64,000 nt of DNA from Megachile rotundata (lineage: Eukaryota > Arthropoda > Insecta > Hymenoptera > Megachilidae), in the NCBI RefSeq assembly GCF_050947335.1, contig NW_027473317.1, forward strand, positions 3,596,001 through 3,660,000, in the 5' to 3' direction. The notes beneath the pieces are model-generated. The model was not told the origin of the DNA. It searched no databases and saw only the letters and a program-made list of their open reading frames with translations. Both the position numbers and the translations under genes were made by a program. Every line of letters starts with the position of its first letter. Within the stretch, counting starts at the first letter, position 1. Positions 42,601 to 57,300 of the stretch are shown here, one piece after another.

Positions 42601-45600
42601 TGCGATTGTATGATTGGGATTGTATGATTGTGATTGTATGATTGTGATTGTATGATTGTGATTGTATGATTGTGATTGTATCATTGTGATTGTATGATTG
42701 TGATTGTATGACTGTGATTGTATGATTGTGATTGTATGATTGTCATTGTATGATTGTCATTGTATGATTGTGATTGCATGATTGTGATTGCATGATTGTG
42801 ATTGCATGATTGTGATTGCATGATTGTGATTGCATGATTGTGATTGCATGATTGTGATTGTATGATTGTGATTGTATGATTGTGATTGTATGATTGTGAT
42901 TGTATGATTGTGATTGTATGATTGTGATTGTGAGATTGTGATTGTATGATTGTGATTGTATGATTGTGATTGTATGATTGTGATTGTATGATTGTGATTG
43001 TATGGTTGTGATTCTATGATTGTGATTGTATGATTGTGATCGTATGATTGTGGTTGTATAATTAAGGTTGTATGATTGTTTCTGTATGATTGTGATTGTA
43101 TGATTGCGATTGTATGATTGTGATTGTATGATTGTGATTATATGATTGTGATCGTATGATTGTGATTCTTTGATTGCGATTGTATGATTGTGATTGTGTG
43201 ATTGTGATTGTATGATTGTGATTGTATGATTGTGATTGTATGATTGTGATTGTATGATTGTGATTGTACGATTGTGATTGCATGATTGTGATTGTATGAT
43301 TGTGATTGTATGATTGTGATTGTATGATTGTGATTGTATGATTGTGATTGTATGATAGTGATTGTATGATTGTTTCTGTATGATTGTGATTGTATGATTG
43401 CGATTGTATGATTATGATTGTATGATAGTGATTGTATGATTGTGATTGTGTGATTGTGATTGTGAGATTGTGATTGTATGATCGTGATTGTATGATCGTG
43501 ATTGTGAGATTGTGATTGTATGATTGTGATTGTATGATTGTGATTGTATGATTGTGATTGTATGATTGTTTCTGCATGATTGTGATTGAGTGATTGCGAT
43601 TGTATGATTATGATTGTGTGATTGTGATTGTATGATTGTGATTGTGAGATTGTGATTGTATGATTGTGATTGTATGATTGTGATTGTATGATTGTGATTG
43701 TATGACTGTGATTGTATGATTGCGATTGTATGATTCTGATTGTATGATTGTGATTGTATGATTGTAATTGTATGATCGTGATTGTATGATCGTGATTGTA
43801 TGATCGTGATTGTGAGATTGTGATTGTATGATTGTGGTTGTATGATTGTGATTGTATGATTGTGATTGTAAGGTTGTGATTGTATGATTGTGATTGTATG
43901 ATTGTGATTGCATGATTGTGACTGTATGATTGTGACTGTATGATTGTGATTTATGATTGTGATTGTATGATTCTGATTGTATGATTGTGATTGTATGATA
44001 GTGATTGTATGATTGTTTCTGTATGATTGTGATTATATGATTGGGATTGTATGATTATGATTGTATGATTGTGATTGTATGATTGGAATTGTGTGATTGT
44101 GATTGTGAGATTGTGATTGTATGATTTTGATTGTATGATCGTGATTGTATGATCGTGATTGTGAGATTGTGATTGTATGATTGTGATTGTATGATTGTGA
44201 TTGTATGATAGTAATTGTATGATTGTGATTGTATGATTGTCATTGTATGATTGTGATTGTATGATTGTGATCGTATGATTGTGATCGTATGATTGTGATC
44301 GTATGATTGTGATCGTATGATTGTGATCGTATGATTGTGATCGTATGATTGTGATGGTATGATTGTGATTGTATGATTGTGATTGTATGATTGTGATTGT
44401 ATGATTGTGATTGTATGATTGTAATTGTATGATTGTGATTGTATGATTGTGATCGTATGATTGTGATTCTTTGATTGCGATTGTATGATTGTGATTGTAT
44501 GATTGTGATTGTATGATTGTGATTGTATGATTGTGATTGTATGATTGGCATCGTATGATTGTGATTGTGTGATTGCGATTGTATGATTGCGACTGTATGA
44601 TTGTGATTGTATGATTGCCATTGTATGATTGTGATTGTATGATTATGATTGTATGATTGTCATTGTATGATTGTGATTGTGTGATTGTGATTGTATGATT
44701 GTGATTGTATGATTGTGATTGTATGATTGTGATTGTATGATTATGATCGTATGATTGTGATTGTATGATTGTGTTTGTATGATTGTGATTGTGTGATTGT
44801 GATTGTGTGATTGTGATTGCGTGATTGTGATTGTATGATTGTGATTGTATGATTGTCATTGTATGATTGTGATTGTATGATTCTGATTGTATGATTGTGA
44901 TTGCATGATTGTGATTGGATGATTGTGATTGTATGATTGTGATTGTGAGATTGTGATTGTGAGATTGTGATTGTATGATTGTGATTGTGTGACTGTGATT
45001 GTATGATTGTGATTGTATAATTGTGATGGTATGATTGTGATTGTATGATTGTGATTGTATGATTGTGATTGCATGATTGTGATTGTATGATAGTAATTGT
45101 ATGATTGTGATCGTATGATTGTGATCGTATGATTGTGATTGTATGATTGTGATGGTATGATTGTGATTGTATGATTGTGATTGTATGATTGTGATCGTAT
45201 GATTGTGGTTGTATAATTAAGGTTGTATGATTGTTTCTGTATGATTGTGATTGTATGATTGCGACTGTATGATTGTGATTGTATGATTGTGATTGTATGA
45301 TTGTGATTGCATGATTGTGATTGTATGATTGTGATTGTATGATTGTGATTGCATGATTGTGACTGTATGATTGTGATTGTATGATTGTGATTGTATGATT
45401 GTGATTGTATGATTGTTTCTGTATGATTGTGATTGTATGATTGCGATTGTATGATTCTGATTGTATGATTGTGATTGTATGATTGTGATTTTGTGATTGT
45501 GATTGTGTGATTGCGATTGTGTGATTGTGATTGTGAGATTGTGATTGTATGATTGTGATTGTATGATTGTGATTGTATTATTGTGATTGTATGATTGTGA

Positions 45601-48600
45601 TTGTATGATTGTGATTGTATGATTGTGATCGTATGATTGTGATCGTATAATTGTGATTGTATGATTCTGATTGTATGATTGTGATTGTATGATTGTGATT
45701 GTATGATTGTGATTGTATGATCGTGATTGTATGATCGTGATTGTGAGATTGTGATTGTATGATTGTGATTGTATGATTGTGATTGTATGATTGTCATTGT
45801 ATGATTGTGATTGTATGATTATGATTGTATTATTGTCATTGTATGATTGTGATTGTGTGATTGTGATTGTATGATTGTGATTGCATGATTGTGATTGTAT
45901 GATAGTAATTGTATGATTGTGATGGTATGATTGTGATTGTAGAATTGTGATTGTGTGATTGTGATTGTGTGATTGTGATTGTATGATTGTGATTGTATGA
46001 TTGTGATCGTATGATTGTGATCGTATGATTGTGATTGTACAATTGTGATTGTATGATTGTAATTGTATGATTGTGATTGTATGATTGTGATCGTATGATT
46101 GTGATTGTAAGATTGTGATTGTGTGATTGTGATTGTATGATTGTGATTGTATGATTGTTTCTGCATGATTGTGATTGTATGATTGCGATTGTATGATTAT
46201 GATTGTGTGATTGTGATTGTATGATTGTGATTGGGAGATTGTGATTGTATGATTGTGATTGTATGATTGTGATTGTATGATTGTGATTGTATGATTGTGA
46301 TTGTATGACTGTGATTGTATGATTGCGATTGTATGATTCTGATTGTATGATTGTGGTTGTATGACTGTGATTGTATGATTGTGATCGTATGATTGTGATC
46401 GTATGATTGTGATCGTATGATTGTGATCGTATGATTGTGATCGTATGATTGTGATCGTATGATTGTGATGGTATGATTGTGATTGTATGATTGTGATTGT
46501 ATGATTGTGATTGTATGATTGTGATTGTATGATTGTGATCGTATGATTGTGATTCTTTGATTGCGATTGTATGATTGTGATTGTATGATTGTGATTGTAT
46601 GATTGTGATTGTATGATAGTGATTGTATGATTGTGATTGTATGATTGTGATTGTATGATTGTGATTGTATGATTGTGATTGTATGATTGGCATCGTATGA
46701 TTGTGGTTGTGTGATTGCGATTGTATGATTGCGACTGTATGATTGTGATTGTATGATTGTGATTGTATGATTGTGATTGTATGATTATGATTGTATGATT
46801 GTCATTGTATGATTGTGATTGTGTGATTGTGATTGTATGATTGTGATTGTATGATTGTGATTGTATGATTGTTATTGTATGATTGTGATTGTATGATTAT
46901 GATCGTATGATTGTGATTGTATGATTGTGATTGTATGATTGTGATTGTATGATTGTGATTGTATGATTGTTTCTGCATGATTGTGATTGAGTGATTGCGA
47001 TTGTATGATTATGATTGTGTGATTGTGATTGTATGATTGTGATTGTGAGATTGTGATTGTATGATTGTGATTGTATGATTGTGATTGTATGATTGTGATT
47101 GTATGACTGTGATTGTATGATTGCGATTGTATGATTCTGATTGTATGATTGTGATTGTATGATTGTAATTGTATGATCGTGATTGTATGATCGTGATTGT
47201 ATGATCGTGATTGTGAGATTGTGATTGTATGATTGTGGTTGTATGATTGTGATTGTATGATTGTGATTGTAAGGTTGTGATTGTATGATTGTGATTGTAT
47301 GATTGTGATTGCATGATTGTGACTGTATGATTGTGACTGTATGATTGTGATTTATGATTGTGATTGTATGATTCTGATTGTATGATTGTGATTGTATGAT
47401 AGTGATTGTATGATTGTTTCTGTATGATTGTGATTGTATGATTGGGATTGTATGATTATGATTGTATGATTGTGATTGTATGATTGGAATTGTGTGATTG
47501 TGATTGTGAGATTGTGATTGTATGATTTTGATTGTATGATCGTGATTGTATGATCGTGATTGTGAGATTGTGATTGTATGATTGTGATTGTATGATTGTG
47601 ATTGTATGATAGTAATTGTATGATTGTGATTGTATGATTGTCATTGTATGATTGTGATTGTATGATTGTGATCGTATGATTGTGATCGTATGATTGTGAT
47701 CGTATGATTGTGATCGTATGATTGTGATCGTATGATTGTGATCGTATGATTGTGATGGTATGATTGTGATTGTATGATTGTGATTGTATGATTGTGATTG
47801 TATGATTGTGATTGTATGATTGTAATTGTATGATTGTGATTGTATGATTGTGATCGTATGATTGTGATTCTTTGATTGCGATTGTATGATTGTGATTGTA
47901 TGATTGTGATTGTATGATTGTGATTGTATGATTGTGATTGTATGATTGTGATTGTATGATTGTGATTGTATGATTGGCATCGTATGATTGTGATTGTGTG
48001 ATTGCGATTGTATGATTGCGACTGTATGATTGTGATTGTATGATTGCCATTGTATGATTGTGATTGTATGATTATGATTGTATGATTGTCATTGTATGAT
48101 TGTGATTGTGTGATTGTGATTGTATGATTGTGATTGTATGATTGTGATTGTATGATTGTGATTGTATGATTATGATCGTATGATTGTGATTGTATGATTG
48201 TGTTTGTATGATTGTGATTGTGTGATTGTGATTGTGTGATTGTGATTGCGTGATTGTGATTGTATGATTGTGATTGTATGATTGTCATTGTATGATTGTG
48301 ATTGTATGATTCTGATTGTATGATTGTGATTGCATGATTGTGATTGGATGATTGTGATTGTATGATTGTGATTGTGAGATTGTGATTGTGAGATTGTGAT
48401 TGTATGATTGTGATTGTGTGACTGTGATTGTATGATTGTGATTGTATAATTGTGATGGTATGATTGTGATTGTATGATTGTGATTGTATGATTGTGATTG
48501 CATGATTGTGATTGTATGATAGTAATTGTATGATTGTGATCGTATGATTGTGATCGTATGATTGTGATTGTATGATTGTGATGGTATGATTGTGATTGTA

Positions 48601-48985
48601 TGATTGTGATTGTATGATTGTGATCGTATGATTGTGGTTGTATAATTAAGGTTGTATGATTGTTTCTGTATGATTGTGATTGTATGATTGCGACTGTATG
48701 ATTGTGATTGTATGATTGTGATTGTATGATTGTGATTGCATGATTGTGATTGTATGATTGTGATTGTATGATTGTGATTGCATGATTGTGACTGTATGAT
48801 TGTGATTGTATGATTGTGATTGTATGATTGTGATTGTATGATTGTTTCTGTATGATTGTGATTGTATGATTGCGATTGTATGATTCTGATTGTATGATTG
48901 TGATTGTATGATTGTGATTTTGTGATTGTGATTGTGTGATTGCGATTGTGTGATTGTGATTGTGAGATTGTGATTGTATGATTGT
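39630..48985 (+). repeat. 9.4-kb HOR, unit 3 (about 9.35 kb)
   Basis: Markers are AATTAAGG at 42220, 43060, 45215 and 48644 and GGCATCG at 44547, 46689 and 47976. Relative to unit 2 it lacks short runs of units, near 42.3 kb and again near 44.0-44.6 kb, where two originally separate reading phases have been brought together. Near 48.98 kb, where units 1 and 2 switch to a new unit start, this unit continues along the 3.44-kb sub-repeat. Confidence 0.87.
41650..43350 (+). repeat. 840-bp tandem duplication inside 9.4-kb unit 3
   Basis: The two copies have AATTAAGG at 42220 and 43060, 840 bp apart. The first differs from its counterparts by a GCGATTGTATCATTG change near 42.27 kb. The second has two GTCATTG units in a row near 42.74-42.76 kb where the others have one. 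Confidence 0.8.
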
Positions 48986-50340
48986 GATTGTATGATTGTG
49001 ATTGTATTATTGTGATTGTATGATTGTGATTGTATGATTGTGATTGTATGATTGTGATCGCATGATTGTGATCGTATAATTGTGATTGTATGATTCTGAT
49101 TGTATGATTGTGATTGTATGATTGTGATTGTATGATTGTGATTGTATGATCGTGATTGTATGATCGTGATTGTGAGATTGTGATTGTATGATTGTGATTG
49201 TATGATTGTGATTGTATGATTGTCATTGTATGATTGTGATTGTATGATTATGATTGTATTATTGTCATTGTATGATTGTGATTGTGTGATTGTGATTGTA
49301 TGATTGTGATTGCATGATTGTGATTGTATGATAGTAATTGTATGATTGTGATGGTATGATTGTGATTGTAGAATTGTGATTGTGTGATTGTGATTGTGTG
49401 ATTGTGATTGTATGATTGTGATTGTATGATTGTGATCGTATGATTGTGATCGTATGATTGTGATTGTACAATTGTGATTGTATGATTGTAATTGTATGAT
49501 TGTGATTGTATGATTGTGATCGTATGATTGTGATTGTAAGATTGTGATTGTGTGATTGTGATTGTATGATTGTGATTGTATGATTGTTTCTGCATGATTG
49601 TGATTGTATGATTGCGATTGTATGATTATGATTGTGTGATTGTGATTGTATGATTGTGATTGGGAGATTGTGATTGTATGATTGTGATTGTATGATTGTG
49701 ATTGTATGATTGTGATTGTATGATTGTGATTGTATGACTGTGATTGTATGATTGCGATTGTATGATTCTGATTGTATGATTGTGGTTGTATGATTGTGAT
49801 TGTATGATTGTGATCGTATGATTGTGATCGTATGATTGTGATCGTATGATTGTGATCGTATGATTGTGATCGTATGATTGTGATCGTATGATTGTGATGG
49901 TATGATTGTGATTGTATGATTGTGATTGTATGATTGTGATTGTATGATTGTGATTGTATGATTGTGATCGTATGATTGTGATTCTTTGATTGCGATTGTA
50001 TGATTGTGATTGTATGATTGTGATTGTATGATTGTGATTGTATGATTGTGATTGTATGATAGTGATTGTATGATTGTGATTGTATGATTGTGATTGTATG
50101 ATTGTGATTGTATGATTGTGATTGTATGATTGGCATCGTATGATTGTGGTTGTGTGATTGCGATTGTATGATTGCGACTGTATGATTGTGATTGTATGAT
50201 TGTGATTGTATGATTGTGATTGTATGATTATGATTGTATGATTGTCATTGTATGATTGTGATTGTGTGATTGTGATTGTATGATTGTGATTGTATGATTG
50301 TGATTGTATGATTGTTATTGTATGATTGTGATTGTATGAT
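43560..50340 (+). repeat. 3.4-kb sub-repeat, two near-complete copies (unit 3 and beyond)
   Basis: TTTCTGCATG/GATTGAGTG occurs near 43568 and 46970 (period about 3.40 kb). GGCATCG occurs four times, at 44547, 46689, 47976 and 50132, against three times in units 1 and 2. The second copy runs past the position where it is truncated in units 1 and 2 and ends near 50.34 kb, passing into ATAGCATG-type sequence. Confidence 0.82.
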
Positions 50341-51300
50341 TATGATCGTATGATTGTGATTGTATGATTGTGATTGTATGATTGTGATTGTATGATTGTG
50401 ATAGCATGATTGTGAATGCATGATTGTGATTGTATGATTGTGATTGTATGATTGTGATTGTATGATTGTGATTGTATGATTGTGATTGTATGATTGTGAT
50501 TGTATGATTGTGATTGTATGATTGTGATTGTATGATTATGATCGTATGATTGTGATTGTATGATTGTGATTGTATGATTGTGATTGTATGACTGTGATTG
50601 TATGATTGCGATTGTATGATTCTGATTGTATGATTGTGGTTGTATGATTGTGATTGTATGATTGTGATCGTATGATTGTGATTGTATGATTGTGATTGTA
50701 TGATTGTGTTTGCATGATTGTGATTGTGTGATTGTGATTGCGTGATTGTGATTGTATGATTGTGATTGTATGATTGTGATTGTATGATTGTGATTGTATG
50801 ATTGCGATTGTATGATTGTGATTGTATGATTGGGATTGTATGATTGTGATCGTATGATTGCGATTCTTTGATTGCGATTGTATGATTGTGATTGTATGAT
50901 TGTGATTGTATGATTGTGATTGTATGATCGTGATTGTATGATCGTGATTGTGAGATTGTGATTGTATGATTGTGATTGTATGATTGTGATTGTATGATTG
51001 TGATTGTATGATTGTGATTGTATGATTGTGATTGCATGATTGTGACTGTATGATTGTGACTGTATGATTGTGATTTATGATTGTGATTGTATGATTCTGA
51101 TTGTATGATTGTGATTGTATGATAGTGATTGTATGATTGTTTCTGTATGATTGTGATTGTATGAATGCGATTGTATGATTATGAGTGTATGATTGTGATT
51201 GTATGATTGTGATTGTGTGATTGTGATTGTGAGATTGTGATTGTATGATTTTGATTGTATGATCGTGATTGTATGATCGTGATTGTGAGATTGTGATTGT
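50340..51300 (+). repeat. Junction mosaic between the 9.4-kb HOR and the distal duplication
   Basis: This is ordinary 14-bp satellite. It starts like 17.0 kb (GATTATGATCG, then ATAGCATG near 50.40 kb, here followed by a private GTGAATGCATG). It then passes through GTTTGCATG and GCGTG units near 50.71-50.74 kb and a GCGATTCTTTGATTGCG unit near 50.86 kb. It ends with a GATTTAT 13-mer near 51.07 kb and a TATGAATGCG unit near 51.16 kb. I see no single long match elsewhere in the window. Confidence 0.65.
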
Positions 51301-54300
51301 ATGATTGTGATTGTATGATTGTGATTGTATGATAGTAATTGTATGATTGTGATTGTATGATTGTCATTGTATGATTGTGATTGTATGATTGTGATCGTAT
51401 GATTGTGATCGTATGATTGTGATCGTATGATTGTGATCGTATGATTGTGATCGTATGATTGTGATCGTATGATTGTGATCGTATGATTGTGATCGTATGA
51501 TTGTGATGGTATGATTGTGATTGTATGATTGTGATTGTATGATTGTGATTGTATGATTGTGATTGTATGATTGTGATTGTATGATTGTGATCGTATGATT
51601 GTGATTCTTTGATTGCGATTGTATGATTGTGATTGTATGATTGCGATTGTATGATTGTGATTGTATGATTGTGATTGTATGATTGTGATTGTATGATTGT
51701 GATTGTATGATTGTGATTGTATGATTGTGATTGTATGATTATGATTGTATGATTGTCATTGTATGATTGTGATTGTGTGATTGTGATTGTATGATTGTGA
51801 TTGTATGATTGTGATTGTATGATTGTGATTGTATGATTGTGATTGTATGATTATGATCGTATGATTGTGATTGTATGATTGTGATTGTATGATTGTGATT
51901 GTATGATTGTGATAGCATGATTGTGATTGCATGATTGTGATTGTATGATTGTGATTGTATGATTGTGATTGTATGATTGTGATTGTATGATTGTGATTGT
52001 ATGATCGTTTCTATATGATTGTGATTGTATGATTGCGATTGTATGATTCTGATTGTATGATTGTGATTGTATGATTGTGATTGTGTGATTTTGATTGTGT
52101 GATTGTGATTGTGAGATTGTGATTGTATGATTGTGACTGTATTATTGTGATTGTATGATTGTGTTTGTATGATTGTGATTGTATGATTGTGATCGTATGA
52201 TTGTGATCGTATGATTGTGATCGTATGATTGTGATCGTATAATTGCGATTGTATGATTGTGATTGTATGATTGTGATTGTATGATTGTCATTGTATGATT
52301 GTGATTGTATGATTGTGATTGTATGATTGTGATTGCATGATTGTGATTGTATGATAGTAATTGTATGACTGTGATCGTATGATTGTGATTGTATGATTGT
52401 GATTGTATAATTGTGATTGTATGATTGTGATTCTTTCATTGCGATTGTATGATTGTGATTGTATGATTGCGATTGTATGATTGCGATTGTATGATCGTGA
52501 TTGTATGATCGTGATTGTGAGATCGTGATTGTGAGATCGTGATTGTATGATTGTGATTGTATGGTTGTGATTGTATGATAGTGATTGCATGATTGTGATT
52601 GTATGATTGTGATTGTATGATTGTGATTGTATGATTGTGATTTATGATTGTGATTGTATGATTGTGATTGTATGATTGTGTTTGCATGATTTTGATTGTA
52701 TGATTGTGATTGTGTGATTGTGATTGTATGATTGTGATTGTATGATTGTGATTGTGTGATTGTGTTTGTACGATTGTGATTGTGTGATTGTGATTGTGTG
52801 ATTGTGATTGCGTGATTGTGATTGTATGATTGTGATTGTATGATTGTCATTGTATGATTGTGATTGTATGATTCTGATTGTATGATTCTGATTGCATGGT
52901 TGTGATTGGATGATTGTGATTGTATGATTGTGATTGTATGATTGTGATTGTATGATTGTGATTGTATGATTGTGATTTTATGATTGTGATTGTATGATTG
53001 TGATTGTGAGATTGTGATTGTGAGATTGTGATTGTGAGATTGTGATTGTATGATTGTGATCGTATGATTGTGATTGTATGATTGTGATTGTATGATTGTG
53101 ATCGTATGATTGTGGTTGTATAATTAAGGTTGTATGATTGTTTCTGTATGATTGTGATTGTATGATTGCGATTGTACGATTGTGATTGTATGATTGTGAT
53201 TGTATGATTGTGATTGCATGATTGTGATTGTATGATTATGATTGTATGATTGTGATTGCATGATTGTGACTGTATGATTGTGATTGTATGATTGTGATTG
53301 TATGATTGTGATTGTATGATTGTTTCTGTATGATTGTGATTGTATGATTGCGATTGTATGATTCTGATTGTATGATTGTGATTGTATGATTGTGATTGTG
53401 TGATTGTGATTGTGTGATTGCGATTGTGTGATTGTGATTGTGAGATTGTGATTGTATGATTGTGATAGTATGATTGTGATTGTATTATTGTGATTGTATG
53501 ATTGTGATTGTATGATTGTGATTGTATGATTGTGATCGTATGATTGTGATCGTATAATTGTAATTGTATGATTGTGATTGTATGATTCTGATTGTATGAT
53601 TGTGATTGTATGATTGTGATTGTATGATTGTGATTGTATGATCGTGATTGTATGATCGTGATTGTGAGATTGTGATTGTATGATTGTGATTGTATGATTG
53701 TGATTGTATGATTGTCATTGCATGATTGTGATTGTATGATTATGATTGTATGATTGTCATTGTATGATTGTGATTGTGTGATTGTGATTGTATGATTGTG
53801 ATTGCATGATTGTGATTGTATGATAGTAATTGTATGATTGTGATCGTATGATTGTGATTGTAGAATTGTGATTGTATGATTGTGATTGTGTGATTGTGAT
53901 TGTGTGATTGTGATTGTATGATTGTGATTGTATGATTGTGATTGTATGATTGTGATTGTATGATTCTGATTGTATGATTGTGATTGTATGATTGTGATTG
54001 TATGATTGTGATTGTATGATTATGATCGTATGATTGTGATTGTATGATTGTGATTGTATGATTGTGATTGTATGATTGTGATCGTATGATTGTGATCGTA
54101 TGATTGTGATCGTATGATTGTGATCGTATATTTGCGATTGTATGATTGTGATTGTATGATTGTGATTGTATGATTGTCATTGTATGATTGTCATTGTATG
54201 ATTGTGATTGTATGATTGTGATTGTATGATTGTGATTGCATGATTGTGATTGTATGATAGTAATTGTATGACTGTGATCGTATGATTGTTTCTATATGAT

Positions 54301-57300
54301 TGTGATTGTATGATTGCGATTGTATGATTCTGATTGTATGATTGTGATTGTATGATTGTGATTGTGTGATTTTGATTGTGTGATTGTGATTGTGAGATTG
54401 TGATTGTATGATTGTGACTGTATTATTGTGATTGTATGATTGTGTTTGTATGATTGTGATTGTATGATTGTGATCGTATGATTGTGATCGTATGATTGTG
54501 ATCGTATGATTGTGATCGTATAATTGCGATTGTATGATTGTGATTGTATGATTGTGATTGTATGATTGTCATTGTATGATTGTGATTGTATGATTGTGAT
54601 TGTATGATTGTGATTGCATGATTGTGATTGTATGATAGTAATTGTATGACTGTGATCGTATGATTGTGATTGTATGATTGTGATTGTATAATTGTGATTG
54701 TGTGATTGTGATTCTTTCATTGCGATTGTATGATTGTGATTGTATGATTGCGATTGTATGATTGCGATTGTATGATCGTGATTGTATGATCGTGATTGTG
54801 AGATCGTGATTGTGAGATCGTGATTGTATGATTGTGATTGTATGATTGTGATTGTATGATAGTGATTGCATGATTGTGATTGTATGATTGTGATTGTATG
54901 ATTGTGATTGTATGATTGTGATTTATGATTGTGATTGTATGATTGTGATTGTATGATTGTGTTTGCATGATTTTGATTGTATGATTGTGATTGTGTGATT
55001 GTGATTGTATGATTGTGATTGTATGATTGTGATTGTATGATTGTGTTTGTATGATTGTGATTGTGTGATTGTGATTGTGTGATTGTGATTGCGTGATTGT
55101 GATTGTATGATTGTGATTTTATGATTGTCATTGTATGATTGTGATTGTATGATTCTGATTGTATGATTGTGATTGCATGATTGTGATTGGATGATTGTGA
55201 TTGTATGATTGTGATTGTATGATTGTGATTGTATGATTGTGATTGTATGATTGTGATTTTATGATTGTGATTGTATGATTGTGATTGTGAGATTGTGATT
55301 GTGAGATTGTGATTGTATGATTGTGATTGTGTGACTGTGATTGTATGATTGTGATTGCATAATTGTGATTGTATGATTGTGATTGTATGATTGTGATTGT
55401 ATGATTGTGATTGTATGATTGTGATTGCATGATTGTGATTGTATGATAGTAATTGTATGATTGTGATCGTATAATTGTGATTGTATGATTGTGATTGTAT
55501 GATTGTGATCGTATGATTGTGACTGTATGATTGTGATTGTATGATTGTGATCGTATGATTGTGGTTGTATAATTAAGGTTGTATGATTGCTTCTGTATGA
55601 TTGTGATTGTATGATTGCGATTGTATGATTGTGATTGTATGATTGTGATTGTATGATTGTGATTGCATGATTGTGATTGTATGATTGTGATTGTATGATT
55701 GTGATTGCATGATTGTGACTGTATGATTGTGATTGTATGATTGTGATTGTATGATTGTGATTGTATGATTGTTTCTGTATGATTGTGATTGTATGATTGC
55801 GATTGTATGATTCTGATTGTATGATTGTGATTCTATGATTGTGATTGTGTGATTGTGATTGTGTGATTGCGATTGTGTGATTGTGATTGTGAGATTGTGA
55901 TTGTATGATTGTGATTGTATGATTGTGATTGTATGATTGTGATTGTATGATTGTGATTGTATGATTGTGATTGTATGATTGTGATCGTATGATTGTGATC
56001 GTATAATTGTGATTGTATGATTGTGATTGTATGATTCTGATTGTGTGATTGTGATTGTATGATTGTGATTGTATGATTGTGATTGTATGATTGTGATTGT
56101 ATGATAGTGATTGCATGATTGTGATTGTATGATTGTGATTGTATGATTGTGATTGTATGATTGTGATTTATGATTGTGATTGTATGATTGTGATTGTATG
56201 ATTGTGTTTGCATGATTTTGATTGTATGATTGTGATTGTGTGATTGTGATTGTATGATTGTGATTGTATGATTGTGATTGTATGATTGTGTTTGTATGAT
56301 TGTGATTGTGTGATTGTGATTGTGTGATTGTGATTGCGTGATTGTGATTGTATGATTGTGATTTTATGATTGTCATTGTATGATTGTGATTGTATGATTC
56401 TGATTGTATGATTGTGATTGTATGATTGTGATTGTATGATTGTGATTGTATGATTATGATCGTATGATTGTGATTGTAAGATGGTGATTGTGTGATTGCG
56501 ATTGTATGATTGTGACTGTATGATTGTGATTGTATGATTGTCATTGTATGATTGTGATTGAATGATTATGATTGTATGATTGTGATTGTATGATTGTGAT
56601 TGTGTGATTGTGATTGTATGATTGCGATTGTATGATTGTGATTGTATGATTGTGATTGTACGATTGTGATCGTATGATTGTGATTCTTTGATTGCGATTG
56701 TATGATTGAGATTGTATGATTGTGATTGTATGATTGTGATTGTATGATTGTGATTGTGAGATTGTGATTGTATGATTGTGATTGTATGATTGTGATTGTA
56801 TGATTGTGATTGTATGATTGTGATTGTATGATTGTGATTGTATGATTGTGATTGTATGATTGTGATTGTGAGATTGTGATTCTTTGATTGCGATTGTATG
56901 ATTGTGATAGTATGATTGTGATTGTATGATTCTGATTGTATGATTGTGATTGTATGATTGTGATTGTATGATTGTGATTGCATGATTGTGATTGTATGAT
57001 TGTGATTGTGTGATTGTGATTGTATGATTGTGATTGTATGATTGTGATTGTATGATTGTGATCGTATGATTGTGATTGTAAGATTGTGATTGTGTGATTG
57101 TGATTGTATGATTGTAATTGTATGATTGTGATTGTATGATTGTGATCGTATGATTGTGATTGTAAGATTGTGATTGTGTGATTGTGATTGTATGATTGTG
57201 ATTGTATGATTGTGATTGTATGATTGTGATTGTATGATTGTGATTGTATGATTGTGATTGTATGATTGTGATTGTATGATTGTGATTGTATGATTGTGAT

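Noticed and set aside
20950..48985. The three 9.4-kb units as a pure assembly artefact
   Set aside because: The units differ by real-looking indels and private changes (AATTCAGG at 29832, a 42-bp difference near 31.75 kb, TATCATTG near 42.27 kb), which argues against simple copying of one contig. Not excluded without reads.
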